From Shewanella holmiensis (lineage in GTDB: Bacteria; Pseudomonadota; Gammaproteobacteria; Enterobacterales; Shewanellaceae): a stretch of 64,000 bases of DNA. A program made the position numbers and the translations under genes. Below are positions 30,439 to 40,087 of this stretch, in pieces (positions within the stretch are counted from its first letter, which is position 1; each line of letters begins with the position of its first letter). The notes under the pieces were generated by a model. It saw only the letters and a program-made list of their open reading frames with translations. It was not told where the DNA came from and did no database searches. The stretch spans positions 124,001-188,000 of the forward strand of contig NZ_JAMTCD010000004.1 of the NCBI RefSeq assembly GCF_025370255.1. Direction: 5' to 3'.

Positions 30439-30963
30439 ATGAAATCCGCCGTAGAACAACTAGCCACTTACAAAAGTGTCCATTTGAATCCCAAAAACAT
30501 CAGAACGCACTTTTTTGGGGTGCCAATGATTATTTGGTCGGCCTTTTTGATGTTAGGCACGATCCGTTTCGAACTTGCAGGGGTGGAATTAAGTGCGGCT
30601 ATGGTATTGATGTTGTTTGTATTGGCTTATTACTACAAGCTTCATGTCAAATTGGCTTTAGGGTTAACCTTGTTTATTATTCCTGTATTGATTACCTCGG
30701 AGATGGCGGTTCATACGGCACAGCCATTCATGCTGGCTATCTCAATATTTATCATTGGCTGGATAATTCAATTTGTTGGCCATAAATATGAAAAAGCCAA
30801 GCCTGCATTCATGGATGATTTGAACCAATTGCTGATTGGTCCATTCTTCTTAATGGCAGAATTGTATTTTATATTGGGTTGGGAAAAGCAGCTAAATGCT
30901 GAAATTACACCAATCGCCAGAGATAAGCGTAGAGCTATTGAAGCGGCTAAACGAGGATTGTAG
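30439..30963 (+). CDS. Mpo1-like (DUF962) membrane protein
   Basis: A 174-residue protein with about four membrane segments. The motif NIRTHFFGVPM near the N-terminus and IQFVGHKYEKAKPAF later match the DUF962/Mpo1-like family. In yeast, Mpo1 is an iron-dependent dioxygenase acting on 2-hydroxy fatty acids; bacterial members are little studied. The conserved histidines are present. A TTG four codons upstream is in frame, but the GAGAG site fits ATG 30439. It has its own terminators on both sides. Confidence 0.8.
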   Translation: MKSAVEQLATYKSVHLNPKNIRTHFFGVPMIIWSAFLMLGTIRFELAGVELSAAMVLMLFVLAYYYKLHVKLALGLTLFIIPVLITSEMAVHTAQPFMLAISIFIIGWIIQFVGHKYEKAKPAFMDDLNQLLIGPFFLMAELYFILGWEKQLNAEITPIARDKRRAIEAAKRGL

Positions 30964-30981
30964 TCATTGATTTTTCTGAAT

Positions 30982-31006
30982 AAAAAAGGCGCTAAGCGCC
31001 TTTTTT
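30982..31006. terminator. bidirectional terminator
   Basis: AAAAAAGGCGC-TAA-GCGCCTTTTTT has an A run on one side and a T run on the other, so it can end both the Mpo1-like gene and the convergent corB-like gene. Confidence 0.9.
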
Positions 31007-31023
31007 ATTATCTAATGAAAATA

Positions 31024-32316
31024 CTAACTTATTTCATCGTCATCGCTTTTATCAACAATGGGTGAGTTTGGCATAATACGGACCAGTTTGATCATATTGT
31101 CGGCAACTTCTATGACTTCAATGTGGTAATCCGCTAAACGAAGGCTTGTTTTAGCTGCAGGTATATCTTCAAGATACTCCACAATTAAGCCATTTAAGGT
31201 TTTAGGACCATCGATGGGGAAGTCCCATTTCATTTCTTTGTTTAAATCACGAATGTTAATGGTTGCATCAATCAAGAAACTACCATCTTGTTGAATATTA
31301 ATGTCTTCACTCGGGGTGGTCATCATAGATGTGGTGAAATCACCGACGATTTCTTCCAATATATCTTCAAGTGTCACGAGTCCTTGGATATCACCATATT
31401 CATCAACCACAAGGCCAATACGTTCTTTATTCTGTTGGAAATTGGCTAGCTGTACGTTCAGCGGTGTGCCTTCTGGAATGAAGTACAGCTCTTTTACGGC
31501 ACGTAACAATGATGACTTGCTGAATTGCTCTTTCGATTGTAGGCGAAGAGCATCACGTAAGTGAATAAAGCCAACAGCATCATCAATGGTGTCCCGATAT
31601 ACCAATACCCGAGTATGTGGACTTTGAGTGACTAGTTTATTAATCAGTTTAAAGTCATCGTTCATGTTAATGGCGTATATGTCTGAACGCGCAATCATAA
31701 TATCTTCAACGGTAACTTTTTCTAAGTCTAATATCGATAGCAACATTTCTTGGTGACGTTGCGGGATCAAAGCGCCGGCTTCATGCACTACGGTTCGAAG
31801 TTCTTCCTGGCTTAATGCATCATCCGTTTGTACGGTTTTTATGCCCATCAAGCGTAAAAATCCAGTGGTGATAATGTTGAGTGATTTGACCAAAGGAAGT
31901 AAAAGAATGAGTAACCATTTCAGAAGTATGCTTGAAGGGAAAGCAATTCTTTCAGGGTGCAAGGCAGCGTAGGTTTTAGGAGTGACTTCTGCAAAAATTA
32001 ATACCACTACGGTTAAAACACCAGTGGCAATAGCAACGCCCACATCACCAAACAAACGCATACCAACAATTGTCGCGATAGCGGATGCTAGGATATTGAC
32101 TAAGTTGTTACCAATAAGAATAAGACCGATTAAGCGATCTGGTCTATCGAGCATTTTTAACGCTCTTTGGGCGCCTTTGTGTCCACTACCTGCTAGATGA
32201 CGAAGCCGGTAGCGGTTTAAAGTCATCATGGCGGTTTCTGAACCAGAAAAATAAGCTGAGATCAGTAATAAAACCAAAAGAAAAATCAGGAGTGCGCTGG
32301 TAGATATAGCGTCCAA
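31024..32316 (-). CDS. yfjD: CNNM/CorB-family membrane protein with CBS pair
   Basis: A 430-residue protein of the DUF21-CBS-CorC_HlyC architecture. Membrane segments fall at about 5-30, 60-80, 95-115 and 130-150 (DUF21). A CBS pair spans about 200-330 (VEDIMIARSDIYAI, GLVVDEYGDIQGLVTLEDILEEIVGD) and a FAD-binding-like CorC domain ends it. Such proteins move or sense magnesium. E. coli yfjD, next to ypjD, is the match. The start is TTG with CGGAG ahead. Oriented with ypjD. Confidence 0.9.
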   Translation of the reverse strand: MDAISTSALLIFLLVLLLISAYFSGSETAMMTLNRYRLRHLAGSGHKGAQRALKMLDRPDRLIGLILIGNNLVNILASAIATIVGMRLFGDVGVAIATGVLTVVVLIFAEVTPKTYAALHPERIAFPSSILLKWLLILLLPLVKSLNIITTGFLRLMGIKTVQTDDALSQEELRTVVHEAGALIPQRHQEMLLSILDLEKVTVEDIMIARSDIYAINMNDDFKLINKLVTQSPHTRVLVYRDTIDDAVGFIHLRDALRLQSKEQFSKSSLLRAVKELYFIPEGTPLNVQLANFQQNKERIGLVVDEYGDIQGLVTLEDILEEIVGDFTTSMMTTPSEDINIQQDGSFLIDATINIRDLNKEMKWDFPIDGPKTLNGLIVEYLEDIPAAKTSLRLADYHIEVIEVADNMIKLVRIMPNSPIVDKSDDDEIS

Positions 32317-32495
32317 GAAGGGGGCTCCGTAAAAGCATACAAGCTGTATTTACAGCTAAAATGGATGAGTTAAGTTGGACATTATTAATGACTGACAAAA
32401 AGAGTCAAGAGATATGCTGGGATATTATCCCTAAACTGCAAAAGAAAGTGGTTGTTATCGCAATAAACTTGCAAAAAAGTAGTGGGCTTTGATAA

Positions 32496-32515
32496 GGCTA
32501 TCTAGCTAGATAGCC
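32496..32515. repeat. 20-bp perfect palindrome
   Basis: GGCTATCTAGCTAGATAGCC is self-complementary with no loop. It lies between ypjD and the corB-like gene, 28 bases after the ypjD stop. There is no T tract, so it is either an operator or a weak hairpin. Confidence 0.6.
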
Positions 32516-32542
32516 GTTATATTCAAACACAAATAAAGGTAA

Positions 32543-33331
32543 TTAATTGAGGATAAGTTCTTTGACAATACGGGCACCAAAGTAGGCTAGTGACAATAAA
32601 CCTGCTCCCGATAAGCTATAAAGCACCGCCGTTCGGATACGACAACCTATAGTGTAATGTTGCCAAAGCATTGCGCCATAAACCAACCAAGCGACGATAG
32701 ATAATATCGCTTTGTGGCCTTTTCCTTCGACAAACATGTCTTCAAGAAAGACAAATCCAGTAATCAGTGACAGGCTGAGTAACACAAACCCGATGACTAC
32801 TAAGTGATATAGCTGACGCTCAACTGTCATGAGCGGTGGCATTGAAGGGCTCATGATCATTTTTTTGGTTTTGAGCTTATTTTGAATCATCCATAACTGG
32901 AGTGCGTAAAGTGCTGCAATCATCAAGGCACTATAAGCCATCAGTGATAGCACTACATGGGCCAAAATTTCTGGATGTAGTTCAAAATGAGTAATAAATT
33001 GAGGTGGTAACAACCACAGTAAAGCAACAGATATGATAGAACAGGCATAAATTACCGGTAATACAACAATGACTTTTAGTCGTGGTAATGTCACGGTAAA
33101 GGTAAAGGCGATGATCCAGTTAACCATTGATATTACATTGGTTAAACTGAAGTTTTGCCCATCAAGGGTAAAAATGGAATTCGATAAGGCAAAACCATGC
33201 ATCACCACACCCAGAGCAGATATGATCATAATGAGTTTGCGATTAGGGCCATCAGCATGAAATAGCCGGCTAGTAGCAAGGATCAATGCAATACAATAAA
33301 ACAACATAGCCGAAGCAGAAAAAATAACCAT
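32543..33331 (-). CDS. ypjD: CcsA-like inner membrane protein YpjD
   Basis: A 262-residue protein with about eight membrane helices, of the cytochrome c assembly (CcsA/CcmC-like) superfamily. It has conserved membrane histidines (HPEILAHVVLSLMAY, GHKAILSIVAWLVYG). E. coli YpjD, encoded next to ffh, is the match; its role is unclear, with links to magnesium transport and haem handling suggested. The frame is open to TTG 33349, but ATG 33331 aligns with the E. coli start. Divergent from ffh. Confidence 0.87.
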   Translation of the reverse strand: MVIFSASAMLFYCIALILATSRLFHADGPNRKLIMIISALGVVMHGFALSNSIFTLDGQNFSLTNVISMVNWIIAFTFTVTLPRLKVIVVLPVIYACSIISVALLWLLPPQFITHFELHPEILAHVVLSLMAYSALMIAALYALQLWMIQNKLKTKKMIMSPSMPPLMTVERQLYHLVVIGFVLLSLSLITGFVFLEDMFVEGKGHKAILSIVAWLVYGAMLWQHYTIGCRIRTAVLYSLSGAGLLSLAYFGARIVKELILN

Positions 33332-33686
33332 CCGATTTGAACCTATCAAGTTATACAGACATGTTGACTGGATAAAATATCAAGCCATAAAAAGTACACG
33401 GGCATTATAGGGTTAGACTAACATGAAGTTACCCTATAAGGGCAGTGACCTAATACGCAAAATTTAACAGTATCCTACTCTTAGCTGCAAATAATTTACG
33501 TTGTGTCATAAATGATGCTCTAAACACAGGAAAAATCGATTGAGTTTGTGTTAAAGCCAATGCTTTTATACCAAGGTTATCCGGTCGTTTGGACTAAAAA
33601 TGAATAAATTGTCACACAAGCGCGCATCTTAAAAAATTTTGAGTATAATAGTGCGCATTATCGAGAAGCGTATTAAGAGCAGTTAA
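33332..33686. other. ypjD-ffh divergent intergenic region
   Basis: A 355-base region holding divergent promoters. TATAAT at 33644-33649 is a good -10 for ffh, with no clear -35. TATAGGGT (33406-33413) and ACCCTATA (33431-33438) form an inverted repeat with a 17-base gap. Nothing coding is seen. Confidence 0.55.
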
Positions 33687-35060
33687 ATGTTTGAGAATCT
33701 ATCTGACAGACTATCAAGAACACTAAAAAATATCAGTGGTCGTGGTCGATTAACGGAAGACAACATTAAAGACACCTTACGTGAAGTCCGCATGGCTTTG
33801 CTCGAGGCTGATGTTGCGTTACCTGTGGTAAGAGAATTTGTTAACAGCGTCAAAGAGCGCGCAGTTGGTCAAGAGGTCTCAAAAAGTTTAAGTCCAGGAC
33901 AGGCTTTTATTAAGATTGTTCAAAGTGAACTTGAACGCGCAATGGGCGAGGCGAATGAAGCATTAGATTTAGCTGCACAACCACCTGCCGTAATTATGAT
34001 GGCTGGTTTACAAGGTGCGGGTAAAACCACTTCTGTCGCTAAGCTTAGTAAGTTGTTACGCACTCGCCATAAAAAATCAGTATTAGTGGTCAGTGCTGAC
34101 GTTTATCGTCCCGCGGCTATTAAGCAGCTTGAAACACTAGCCGCAGAAGTTGAGGTTGAATTTTTCCCCTCAGATGTGAGCCAAAAGCCTTTAGATATAG
34201 CTAAAGCGGCTATTGCTCATGCCAAATTAAAGTTTATTGATGTTGTTATTGTTGATACTGCAGGTCGTTTGCATGTTGACGAAGCCATGATGGACGAAAT
34301 TAAAGAACTTCATGCGGTGATAAAACCGATTGAAACCTTATTTGTTGTTGATGCTATGACAGGTCAAGACGCGGCAAATACGGCTAAGGCCTTTAATGAA
34401 GCATTACCACTTACTGGGGTTATCTTAACCAAAGTTGATGGTGATGCTCGTGGTGGTGCAGCGTTATCAATTCGTAGTATTACCGGTAAACCGATTAAAT
34501 TTTTAGGTGTTGGTGAAAAAACTGACGCCCTTGAACCTTTCCACCCAGATCGTATCGCGTCGCGTATTCTTGGTATGGGTGATGTGCTGTCTCTCATTGA
34601 AGAAGTGGAACGTGGTGTCGATAAAGACAAAGCCATGAAGCTTGCTTCAAAAGTGAAAGCTGGTGGTAGCTTTGATTTAGAAGACTTTCGTGAACAATTG
34701 CAGCAAATGAAAAACATGGGCGGCATGATGAACATGATTGAAAAGCTGCCTGGTGTTGGTCAACTGCCTCCAGAAGCCTTAGCGCAAGTTCAAGATGGAA
34801 AAATGACCGGGCAAATGGAAGCGATTATTAACTCCATGACAGCCAAAGAGCGTAAAAACCCAGATGTTATCAAAGGGTCACGCAAGCGTCGTATCGCGTT
34901 AGGTTCAGGTACACAAATTCAAGATGTAAATCGTTTATTGAAACAATTTACTCAAATGCAAAAGATGATGAAAAAAATGTCATCCAAAGGCGGCATGAAA
35001 AAAATGATGCGAGGAATGAGCGGTATGCTTCCACCTGGCATGAAAATGCCTGGCCGTTAA
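33687..35060 (+). CDS. ffh: signal recognition particle protein Ffh
   Basis: A 457-residue SRP54 homologue. The N and G domains carry GLQGAGKTT (P loop), DTAGR and TKVDGDARGG. The methionine-rich M domain at the C-terminus (KMMKKMSSKGGMKKMMRGM) binds 4.5S RNA and signal sequences. It targets nascent inner-membrane proteins to FtsY. The gene precedes the rpsP operon, as in E. coli. Confidence 0.98.
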   Translation: MFENLSDRLSRTLKNISGRGRLTEDNIKDTLREVRMALLEADVALPVVREFVNSVKERAVGQEVSKSLSPGQAFIKIVQSELERAMGEANEALDLAAQPPAVIMMAGLQGAGKTTSVAKLSKLLRTRHKKSVLVVSADVYRPAAIKQLETLAAEVEVEFFPSDVSQKPLDIAKAAIAHAKLKFIDVVIVDTAGRLHVDEAMMDEIKELHAVIKPIETLFVVDAMTGQDAANTAKAFNEALPLTGVILTKVDGDARGGAALSIRSITGKPIKFLGVGEKTDALEPFHPDRIASRILGMGDVLSLIEEVERGVDKDKAMKLASKVKAGGSFDLEDFREQLQQMKNMGGMMNMIEKLPGVGQLPPEALAQVQDGKMTGQMEAIINSMTAKERKNPDVIKGSRKRRIALGSGTQIQDVNRLLKQFTQMQKMMKKMSSKGGMKKMMRGMSGMLPPGMKMPGR

Positions 35061-35138
35061 TTTATATTTCAATCTCCGTAAGAGAACACTTGCTTTGCAA
35101 CTATAATCCAGTTTTGCTGTAAAAAACGGCACATTGGG

Positions 35139-35166
35139 TTGCAATAGTTTCAAAGTCAGGTAAAAT
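35139..35166 (+). promoter_or_regulatory. probable rpsP operon promoter
   Basis: TTGCAA (35139-35144) and TAAAAT (35161-35166) are spaced by 16 bases. A transcript from here would begin about ten bases before the hairpin at 35182. Confidence 0.5.
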
Positions 35167-35181
35167 CTTCCGGCTTTCTTT

Positions 35182-35220
35182 CTGGGACCTTCGCGAACAC
35201 GGGTTCCAGTTTTTATTTTT
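35182..35220 (+). terminator. hairpin with U-tract in the rpsP leader
   Basis: CTGGGACC (35182-35189) pairs with GGTTCCAG (35202-35209), one G-U pair, followed by TTTTTATTTTT. It lies between the putative rpsP promoter and start codon, so it can either end ffh transcripts or attenuate the ribosomal operon. Confidence 0.65.
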
Positions 35221-35252
35221 GCTTCTAGCAAATCATTAGAGGAATAAAACGC

Positions 35253-35504
35253 ATGGTTACCATTCGTTTAGCTCGTGGCGGCGCAAAAAAGCGTCCATTT
35301 TACAATATCGTTGTTGCTGATAGCCGCAATGCTCGTGACGGTCGTTTCATCGAACGTGTAGGCTTCTTCAACCCACTAGCTCGTGGTCAAGAAGAAACTT
35401 TACGTTTAGATTTAGACCGTGTTGAGCACTGGGTTGCTACTGGCGCGGCAACATCTGAGCGTGTTGCTAAGTTAATTAAAGACGCACGTAAAGCAGCTGC
35501 TTAA
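35253..35504 (+). CDS. rpsP: 30S ribosomal protein S16
   Basis: An 83-residue S16 with the conserved start [20 protein letters not shown] and the IERVGFFNP motif. It is needed for 30S assembly. It is first in the rpsP-rimM-trmD-rplS operon, and AGAGGAA precedes the ATG. Confidence 0.98.
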   Translation: MVTIRLARGGAKKRPFYNIVVADSRNARDGRFIERVGFFNPLARGQEETLRLDLDRVEHWVATGAATSERVAKLIKDARKAAA

Positions 35505-35524
35505 TTGCGTTTAGGTATAGATTG

Positions 35525-36055
35525 ATGAGTAGTAACCAACAGCCGATTGTGCTGGGAAAATTAGGCGCAAGTCACGGCATTAAAGGTTGGCTAAAAATCA
35601 CTGCCTATACCGATTCTGTTGAAGGCATTTTTGATTATTCTCCATGGCTCATTTATGACCAAGGGGAATGGCGTGAAGTTAAAGTCAGCCAGTGGCGCTC
35701 ACAAGGTAAAGCGATTATCGCAGAACTTGAAGGAGTATCGTCACGGGAACAGGCGCAAATGCTCACAAATTGTGAAATTGCAATTATGCCTGAACAAATG
35801 AAAGAACTCAGTGATGATGAATTTTATCACCGAGATCTTATCGGATGTGAAGTGACAAATAGTAACGGCTATAACATGGGTATTGTTGACCAGATCGTGG
35901 AAACAGGATCAAACGACGTATTACTTGTTAAAGCTAATGCCAAAGATGCTTTTGGCAAAGTGGAACGTATGATCCCCTTTGTCCCTGAACAATTCATTTT
36001 AAAAGTGGATTTGCAAGGTAAACAGATAACAGTGGATTGGGATCCTGACTTCTAA
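35525..36055 (+). CDS. rimM: 16S rRNA processing protein RimM
   Basis: A 176-residue RimM with the N-terminal [15 protein letters not shown] motif and C-terminal PRC-barrel ([32 protein letters not shown]). It binds S19 and helps mature the 30S head. A TTG lies one codon upstream, but AGGT at 35513 suits ATG 35525. Confidence 0.96.
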   Translation: MSSNQQPIVLGKLGASHGIKGWLKITAYTDSVEGIFDYSPWLIYDQGEWREVKVSQWRSQGKAIIAELEGVSSREQAQMLTNCEIAIMPEQMKELSDDEFYHRDLIGCEVTNSNGYNMGIVDQIVETGSNDVLLVKANAKDAFGKVERMIPFVPEQFILKVDLQGKQITVDWDPDF

Positions 36056-36070
36056 GTCGAGGTACAACAC

Positions 36071-36817
36071 ATGTGGTTAGGGGTTATAACCCTGTTTCCA
36101 GAGATGTTTCGTGCCGTTACAGACTTTGGGGTGACGGGTCGAGCCGTAAAAAACGGCCTGCTTGAGGTGCAAACGTGGAATCCTCGTGATTTCACCCATG
36201 ATAGACACAACACGGTTGATGATCGCCCTTACGGTGGTGGACCTGGAATGTTAATGATGGTGCAACCTTTACGAGATGCCATTCATGCAGCAAAAGCTGC
36301 AGCGGGTGACAGAGCGAAAGTGATTTATCTATCCCCTCAGGGACGCAAGCTGGATCAGCAAGGCGTAACTGAGTTAGCTAAATCAGACAGTTTGATTTTA
36401 GTGTGTGGTCGCTACGAAGGTATCGATGAGCGCATCATTCAAACTGAAGTGGATGAAGAGTGGTCAATTGGTGATTACGTGCTTTCGGGCGGTGAGATAC
36501 CAGCAATGACTTTAATCGATTCAGTGGCGCGTTTAGTACCAGGTGTACTAGGTAAGCAAGCTTCAGCAGAGCAAGATTCTTTCTCTGATGGGTTACTGGA
36601 TTGTCCTCATTACACGCGCCCTGAAAACTTAGATGGCATGGATGTACCAGCAGTGTTGCTAAGCGGCGACCACGAAAAAATTAGACTCTGGCGGTTGCAA
36701 CAAAGTATCGGAAGAACTTTTTTACGACGACCAGAAATATTTGAAAATCTAGCTCTGACTGACGAACAAACAGCACTATTAGTGCAGTTTATTAACGAAA
36801 CGGACACGTCCGAATAG
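36071..36817 (+). CDS. trmD: tRNA (guanine37-N1)-methyltransferase
   Basis: A 248-residue TrmD of the SPOUT class. The knotted SAM site shows [13 protein letters not shown] and [12 protein letters not shown], and the N-terminus has the [10 protein letters not shown] motif. It methylates G37 of tRNAs to prevent frameshifting. It starts 15 bases after rimM. Confidence 0.98.
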   Translation: MWLGVITLFPEMFRAVTDFGVTGRAVKNGLLEVQTWNPRDFTHDRHNTVDDRPYGGGPGMLMMVQPLRDAIHAAKAAAGDRAKVIYLSPQGRKLDQQGVTELAKSDSLILVCGRYEGIDERIIQTEVDEEWSIGDYVLSGGEIPAMTLIDSVARLVPGVLGKQASAEQDSFSDGLLDCPHYTRPENLDGMDVPAVLLSGDHEKIRLWRLQQSIGRTFLRRPEIFENLALTDEQTALLVQFINETDTSE

Positions 36818-36851
36818 TCATCGCTTCAGTTATTCTAGAACGGAGTAAGTT

Positions 36852-37205
36852 ATGAACAACATCATTAAAATGCTCAACGATGAGCAAATGAAAACAGACG
36901 TACCTGAATTTGGTGCTGGTGATACAGTAGTAGTTCAAGTTCGCGTAAAAGAAGGTGATAAAGAGCGTCTTCAGGCTTTTGAAGGTATCGTTATCGCAAA
37001 ACGTAACCGTGGTTTGCACTCTGCATTCACAGTTCGTAAAATCTCTAATGGTGAAGGTGTTGAGCGTGCTTTCCAAACGCACAGCCCATTAATTGCTAGC
37101 ATCGAAGTTAAGCGTCGCGGCCGTGTTCGTCGTGCTAAACTTTACTACTTACGTGAGCGTTCAGGTAAATCTGCACGTATCCGTGAAAAATTGGCAACTA
37201 AGTAA
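36852..37205 (+). CDS. rplS: 50S ribosomal protein L19
   Basis: A 117-residue L19, with the conserved [19 protein letters not shown] and [15 protein letters not shown] segments. It lies at the subunit interface. Last gene of the operon, followed by a terminator at 37248. Confidence 0.98.
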   Translation: MNNIIKMLNDEQMKTDVPEFGAGDTVVVQVRVKEGDKERLQAFEGIVIAKRNRGLHSAFTVRKISNGEGVERAFQTHSPLIASIEVKRRGRVRRAKLYYLRERSGKSARIREKLATK

Positions 37206-37247
37206 TAGTTATCAATTTAGTTTAAAAGATGCAGTGTTCGCACAACT

Positions 37248-37269
37248 AACCGCCGATAGGCGGTTTTTT
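37248..37269 (+). terminator. terminator of the rpsP operon
   Basis: AACCGCC-GATA-GGCGGTT followed by TTTT, 42 bases after rplS. Confidence 0.92.
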
Positions 37270-37335
37270 GTTTTTATACTTGAGGCTAGAGGTGCGATGA
37301 TTTTTAGGTTTTATCGGTATATCAACAATATCGTT

Positions 37336-37383
37336 CAAAAAAGCACAAAAGCAAAAAAGCAAAAAAGCAAAAAAGCAAAAAAG
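37336..37383. repeat. six tandem copies of an 8-bp unit (CAAAAAAG)
   Basis: Six consecutive 8-base units read CAAAAAAG; the second is CACAAAAG and the others are identical. Exact period 8 over 48 bases. It lies between the rplS terminator and the aroF promoter region, outside any gene. Confidence 0.9.
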
Positions 37384-37617
37384 CAAATTATTCAATCAAA
37401 AGTGGATAAGCCACTATCTTGCTACTCTTTCATTTAGTTTTATTAACTTCTTTTTTAATTTAGCCATACCAGCTGAAATTGTTAAGTTAAAGAAATCTAT
37501 TTATATGTTACATCTACTAAAAATGGGCGCGTCATTTGGGTCAATACAACATTTTCACATTTTGATTGAAATAACCCTTGATATCATTCTGACTCGCAGG
37601 CATAGTTAGCGCTAAGA

Positions 37618-37637
37618 TGTAATGGTGTATCATTACA
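37618..37637. promoter_or_regulatory. palindrome upstream of aroF
   Basis: TGTAATG-GTGTAT-CATTACA is a perfect 7-bp inverted repeat, 80 bases before aroF. It resembles a TyrR box but is two bases too wide for the G-N14-C spacing. Confidence 0.5.
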
Positions 37638-37645
37638 AAATTACA

Positions 37646-37663
37646 TGTAAGGTGTTAATTACT
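37646..37663. promoter_or_regulatory. weak TyrR-box-like site
   Basis: TGTAAGGTGTTAATTACT keeps the TyrR G-N14-C spacing and matches TGTAAA-N6-TTTACA at nine of twelve positions. Its place before aroF-tyrA, TyrR targets in E. coli, makes it plausible. Confidence 0.4.
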
Positions 37664-37716
37664 GTTAGCAAGCTTTACATTGTTGCCTTTTAAAAGATAA
37701 AAAGTGAGTTGATATC

Positions 37717-38808
37717 ATGCAGCAAGATACCATTAACAACGTTCATATTAGTTCTGAGCAAGTGCTCTCTACACCGACTCAACTTAAGCAAGAGTTACCT
37801 CTTTCTGCACATGCATATCGCTATATTTTAGATGCACGTAAAACGGTTGCGGATATTGTACACAAGCGAGATAGCCGTGTACTTGTGGTAACAGGACCTT
37901 GTTCTATACATGATATCGATGCAGCTAAAGAATACGCATTGAAGCTCAAAAAATTACATGATGAACTCAGTGATGAATTTTATATTTTAATGCGAGTGTA
38001 TTTTGAAAAGCCTCGTACAACTGTTGGTTGGAAAGGCTTAATCAATGATCCGAATATGGATGAGTCTTTTGATGTTGAAAAAGGCTTAAGAATGGCGCGT
38101 GAGTTGATGATTTGGCTAGCAGAGCTGGAATTACCGGTAGCGACAGAAGCGCTCGATCCGATTAGTCCGCAATATATCTCAGAACTGGTTACCTGGTCGG
38201 CAATTGGTGCACGTACAACTGAGTCACAAACTCACCGTGAAATGGCATCGGGGCTATCAATGCCTGTTGGCTTCAAAAATGGTACCGAAGGTAAGTTAGA
38301 TGTTGCTATTAATGCATTAAAATCGGCTGCAAGCAGTCACCGTTTTATGGGGATCAACCAAGAAGGGCAGGTCAGTTTATTACAAACGGCAGGTAACCCT
38401 GATGGGCATATTATTCTACGTGGTGGAATTTCACCAAACTATGACGCACAAAGTGTTGCAGAATGTGAAACACAAATTCACAACGCCAAACTAAATGCAC
38501 GGCTTGTGGTTGATTGTAGCCATGGAAATTCCTCTAAGGATCACAATCGTCAAAAACAAGTATGTGAAGACGTATTTAATCAAATTGTTGAGGGCAATAA
38601 ATCCATTATTGGTGTTATGCTAGAAAGTCATTTAAATGCGGGTAATCAAAGCACGAATAAACCTTTAAATGAACTCGAATATGGTGTGTCTGTTACAGAT
38701 GCTTGTATCGATTGGACCACCACAGAAACGATATTACGACAAGGCGCTAACCAATTATCTGCAGTGCTTCCGACTCGATTCGATATGCTGCAAGTTGTTA
38801 ATGGTTAA
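37717..38808 (+). CDS. aroF: DAHP synthase, class I-alpha
   Basis: A 363-residue 3-deoxy-D-arabino-heptulosonate 7-phosphate synthase, which condenses PEP and erythrose 4-phosphate in the first step of aromatic synthesis. Cys62 in [20 protein letters not shown] and [12 protein letters not shown] form the metal and substrate site. Pairing with tyrA suggests the tyrosine-sensitive isoenzyme (AroF), as in E. coli aroF-tyrA. Its TAA overlaps the tyrA ATG. Confidence 0.94.
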   Translation: MQQDTINNVHISSEQVLSTPTQLKQELPLSAHAYRYILDARKTVADIVHKRDSRVLVVTGPCSIHDIDAAKEYALKLKKLHDELSDEFYILMRVYFEKPRTTVGWKGLINDPNMDESFDVEKGLRMARELMIWLAELELPVATEALDPISPQYISELVTWSAIGARTTESQTHREMASGLSMPVGFKNGTEGKLDVAINALKSAASSHRFMGINQEGQVSLLQTAGNPDGHIILRGGISPNYDAQSVAECETQIHNAKLNARLVVDCSHGNSSKDHNRQKQVCEDVFNQIVEGNKSIIGVMLESHLNAGNQSTNKPLNELEYGVSVTDACIDWTTTETILRQGANQLSAVLPTRFDMLQVVNG

Positions 38809-39959
38809 TGAAAAGTATGATGAACGAAAAAACCACCGCTGATTTAGAAAAACTACGCGATTTAATTGATGGGGTTGATCAACAACTTCTTCATTTATTA
38901 CGTAAACGTTTAGATTTAGTCGCCCAAGTTGGTGCGGTAAAGCATGCTGCCGGAGTGCCAATTTACGCTCCGCAACGTGAAGCTTCTATGTTAGCAAAAC
39001 GTCGTGATGAAGCGCAAAAAATGAATGTGTCACCACAGCTGATTGAGGATATTCTACGTCGATTAATGCGTGAATCTTATTTGAATGAAAAAGATGTTGG
39101 TTTTAAACAGGTCAAGCATGATTTAGGTCATATAGTGGTTGTGGGCGGCGAAGGTCAGCTTGGGCAGTTATTTACCCAAATGCTAACATTATCTGGTTAT
39201 CAAGTGAAAAGCTTAGATAAAGATGATTGGCACCGTGCCAATAGCTTATTTGATGGTGCTGGATTAGTGATTGTCACTGTTCCCATCAAAGTCACTTGTA
39301 ATGTGATACGAGAACATCTCACCAATCTACCTGAAACATGTATTTTAGCGGATTTAACTTCAATCAAAGAGCAACCGGTTGAAGCCATGCTTAGTGCACA
39401 TACAGGACCTGTCGTTGGTTTACATCCTATGTTCGGTCCAGATGTTGGCAGTCTCGCCAAACAAGTCATTGTGGTTTGTCATGGACGTCATGCTGAAGCT
39501 TATCAATGGCTGCTAGATCAAATAGTTATTTGGGGGGCGAGAATTGTTGAAGCTGAACCGGTCAAACATGATAAAGCGATGCAACTGGTTCAGGCAATGC
39601 GTCACTTTTCTAGCTTTGTGTATGGCATGAATTTATGTGAAGAGCAGGCCGACATTGATACTTTATTACAGTTTAGTTCACCAATTTACCGATTAGAGCT
39701 GGCTATGGTAGGGCGATTGTTTGCTCAAGATCCTGAGCTTTATGCCGATATTATTTTTGCCCAACAAGGAAGCCAAGACGCGATTAGTGACTATTTAGAC
39801 AACTATCGAAATGCGCTTGCATTGTTAAAGTCTGGCGACAGAAGCACATTTGTAGAAGAGTTTAAGCGTGTGGCAAAATGGTTCGGTGATTTTGCACCAC
39901 AGTTTCAACATGAAAGCAGAGCGATGTTGCAATCAGTTAATGATATGAAAGCAGGTTAA
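38808..39959 (+). CDS. tyrA: chorismate mutase/prephenate dehydrogenase
   Basis: A 383-residue bifunctional T-protein. The N-terminal AroQ chorismate mutase is about residues 8-95 ([20 protein letters not shown]). The prephenate dehydrogenase follows with the NAD-binding motif [12 protein letters not shown] and [11 protein letters not shown]. It makes 4-hydroxyphenylpyruvate for tyrosine. Translationally coupled to aroF; ATGs at 38817 and 38820 are alternative starts. Confidence 0.95.
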   Translation: MKSMMNEKTTADLEKLRDLIDGVDQQLLHLLRKRLDLVAQVGAVKHAAGVPIYAPQREASMLAKRRDEAQKMNVSPQLIEDILRRLMRESYLNEKDVGFKQVKHDLGHIVVVGGEGQLGQLFTQMLTLSGYQVKSLDKDDWHRANSLFDGAGLVIVTVPIKVTCNVIREHLTNLPETCILADLTSIKEQPVEAMLSAHTGPVVGLHPMFGPDVGSLAKQVIVVCHGRHAEAYQWLLDQIVIWGARIVEAEPVKHDKAMQLVQAMRHFSSFVYGMNLCEEQADIDTLLQFSSPIYRLELAMVGRLFAQDPELYADIIFAQQGSQDAISDYLDNYRNALALLKSGDRSTFVEEFKRVAKWFGDFAPQFQHESRAMLQSVNDMKAG

Positions 39960-40087
39960 GCATTTTTCATCGTTTGTTGATTGCGTAAATTTAGTCTAGG
40001 GCTTATGTTTATAGTGTTGTGAAAAGATTATTGTGTTGTCATGATGCAATTTGTGTAGTTTTTATCATTCACCATGGAGATGAGCCC

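Larger units (their letters stand above)
37206..37716. other. rplS-aroF intergenic region
   Basis: A 511-base region holding the rplS terminator (37248), a tandem repeat of an 8-bp unit (37336), and two candidate operators before aroF (37618 and 37646). No gene is seen; an open frame running out of rplS through the repeat has no ribosome site and is not coding. Confidence 0.7.

Noticed and set aside
37093..37437. Open frame running out of rplS through the 8-bp repeat
   Set aside because: It overlaps rplS in another frame, crosses the operon terminator, has a Lys/Gln/Ser-like repeat made only by the microsatellite, and lacks a ribosome site.
40019..40087. Upstream extension of the membrane protein gene at 40088
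   Set aside because: No ribosome site precedes 40019, whereas GGAG is correctly placed before 40088.
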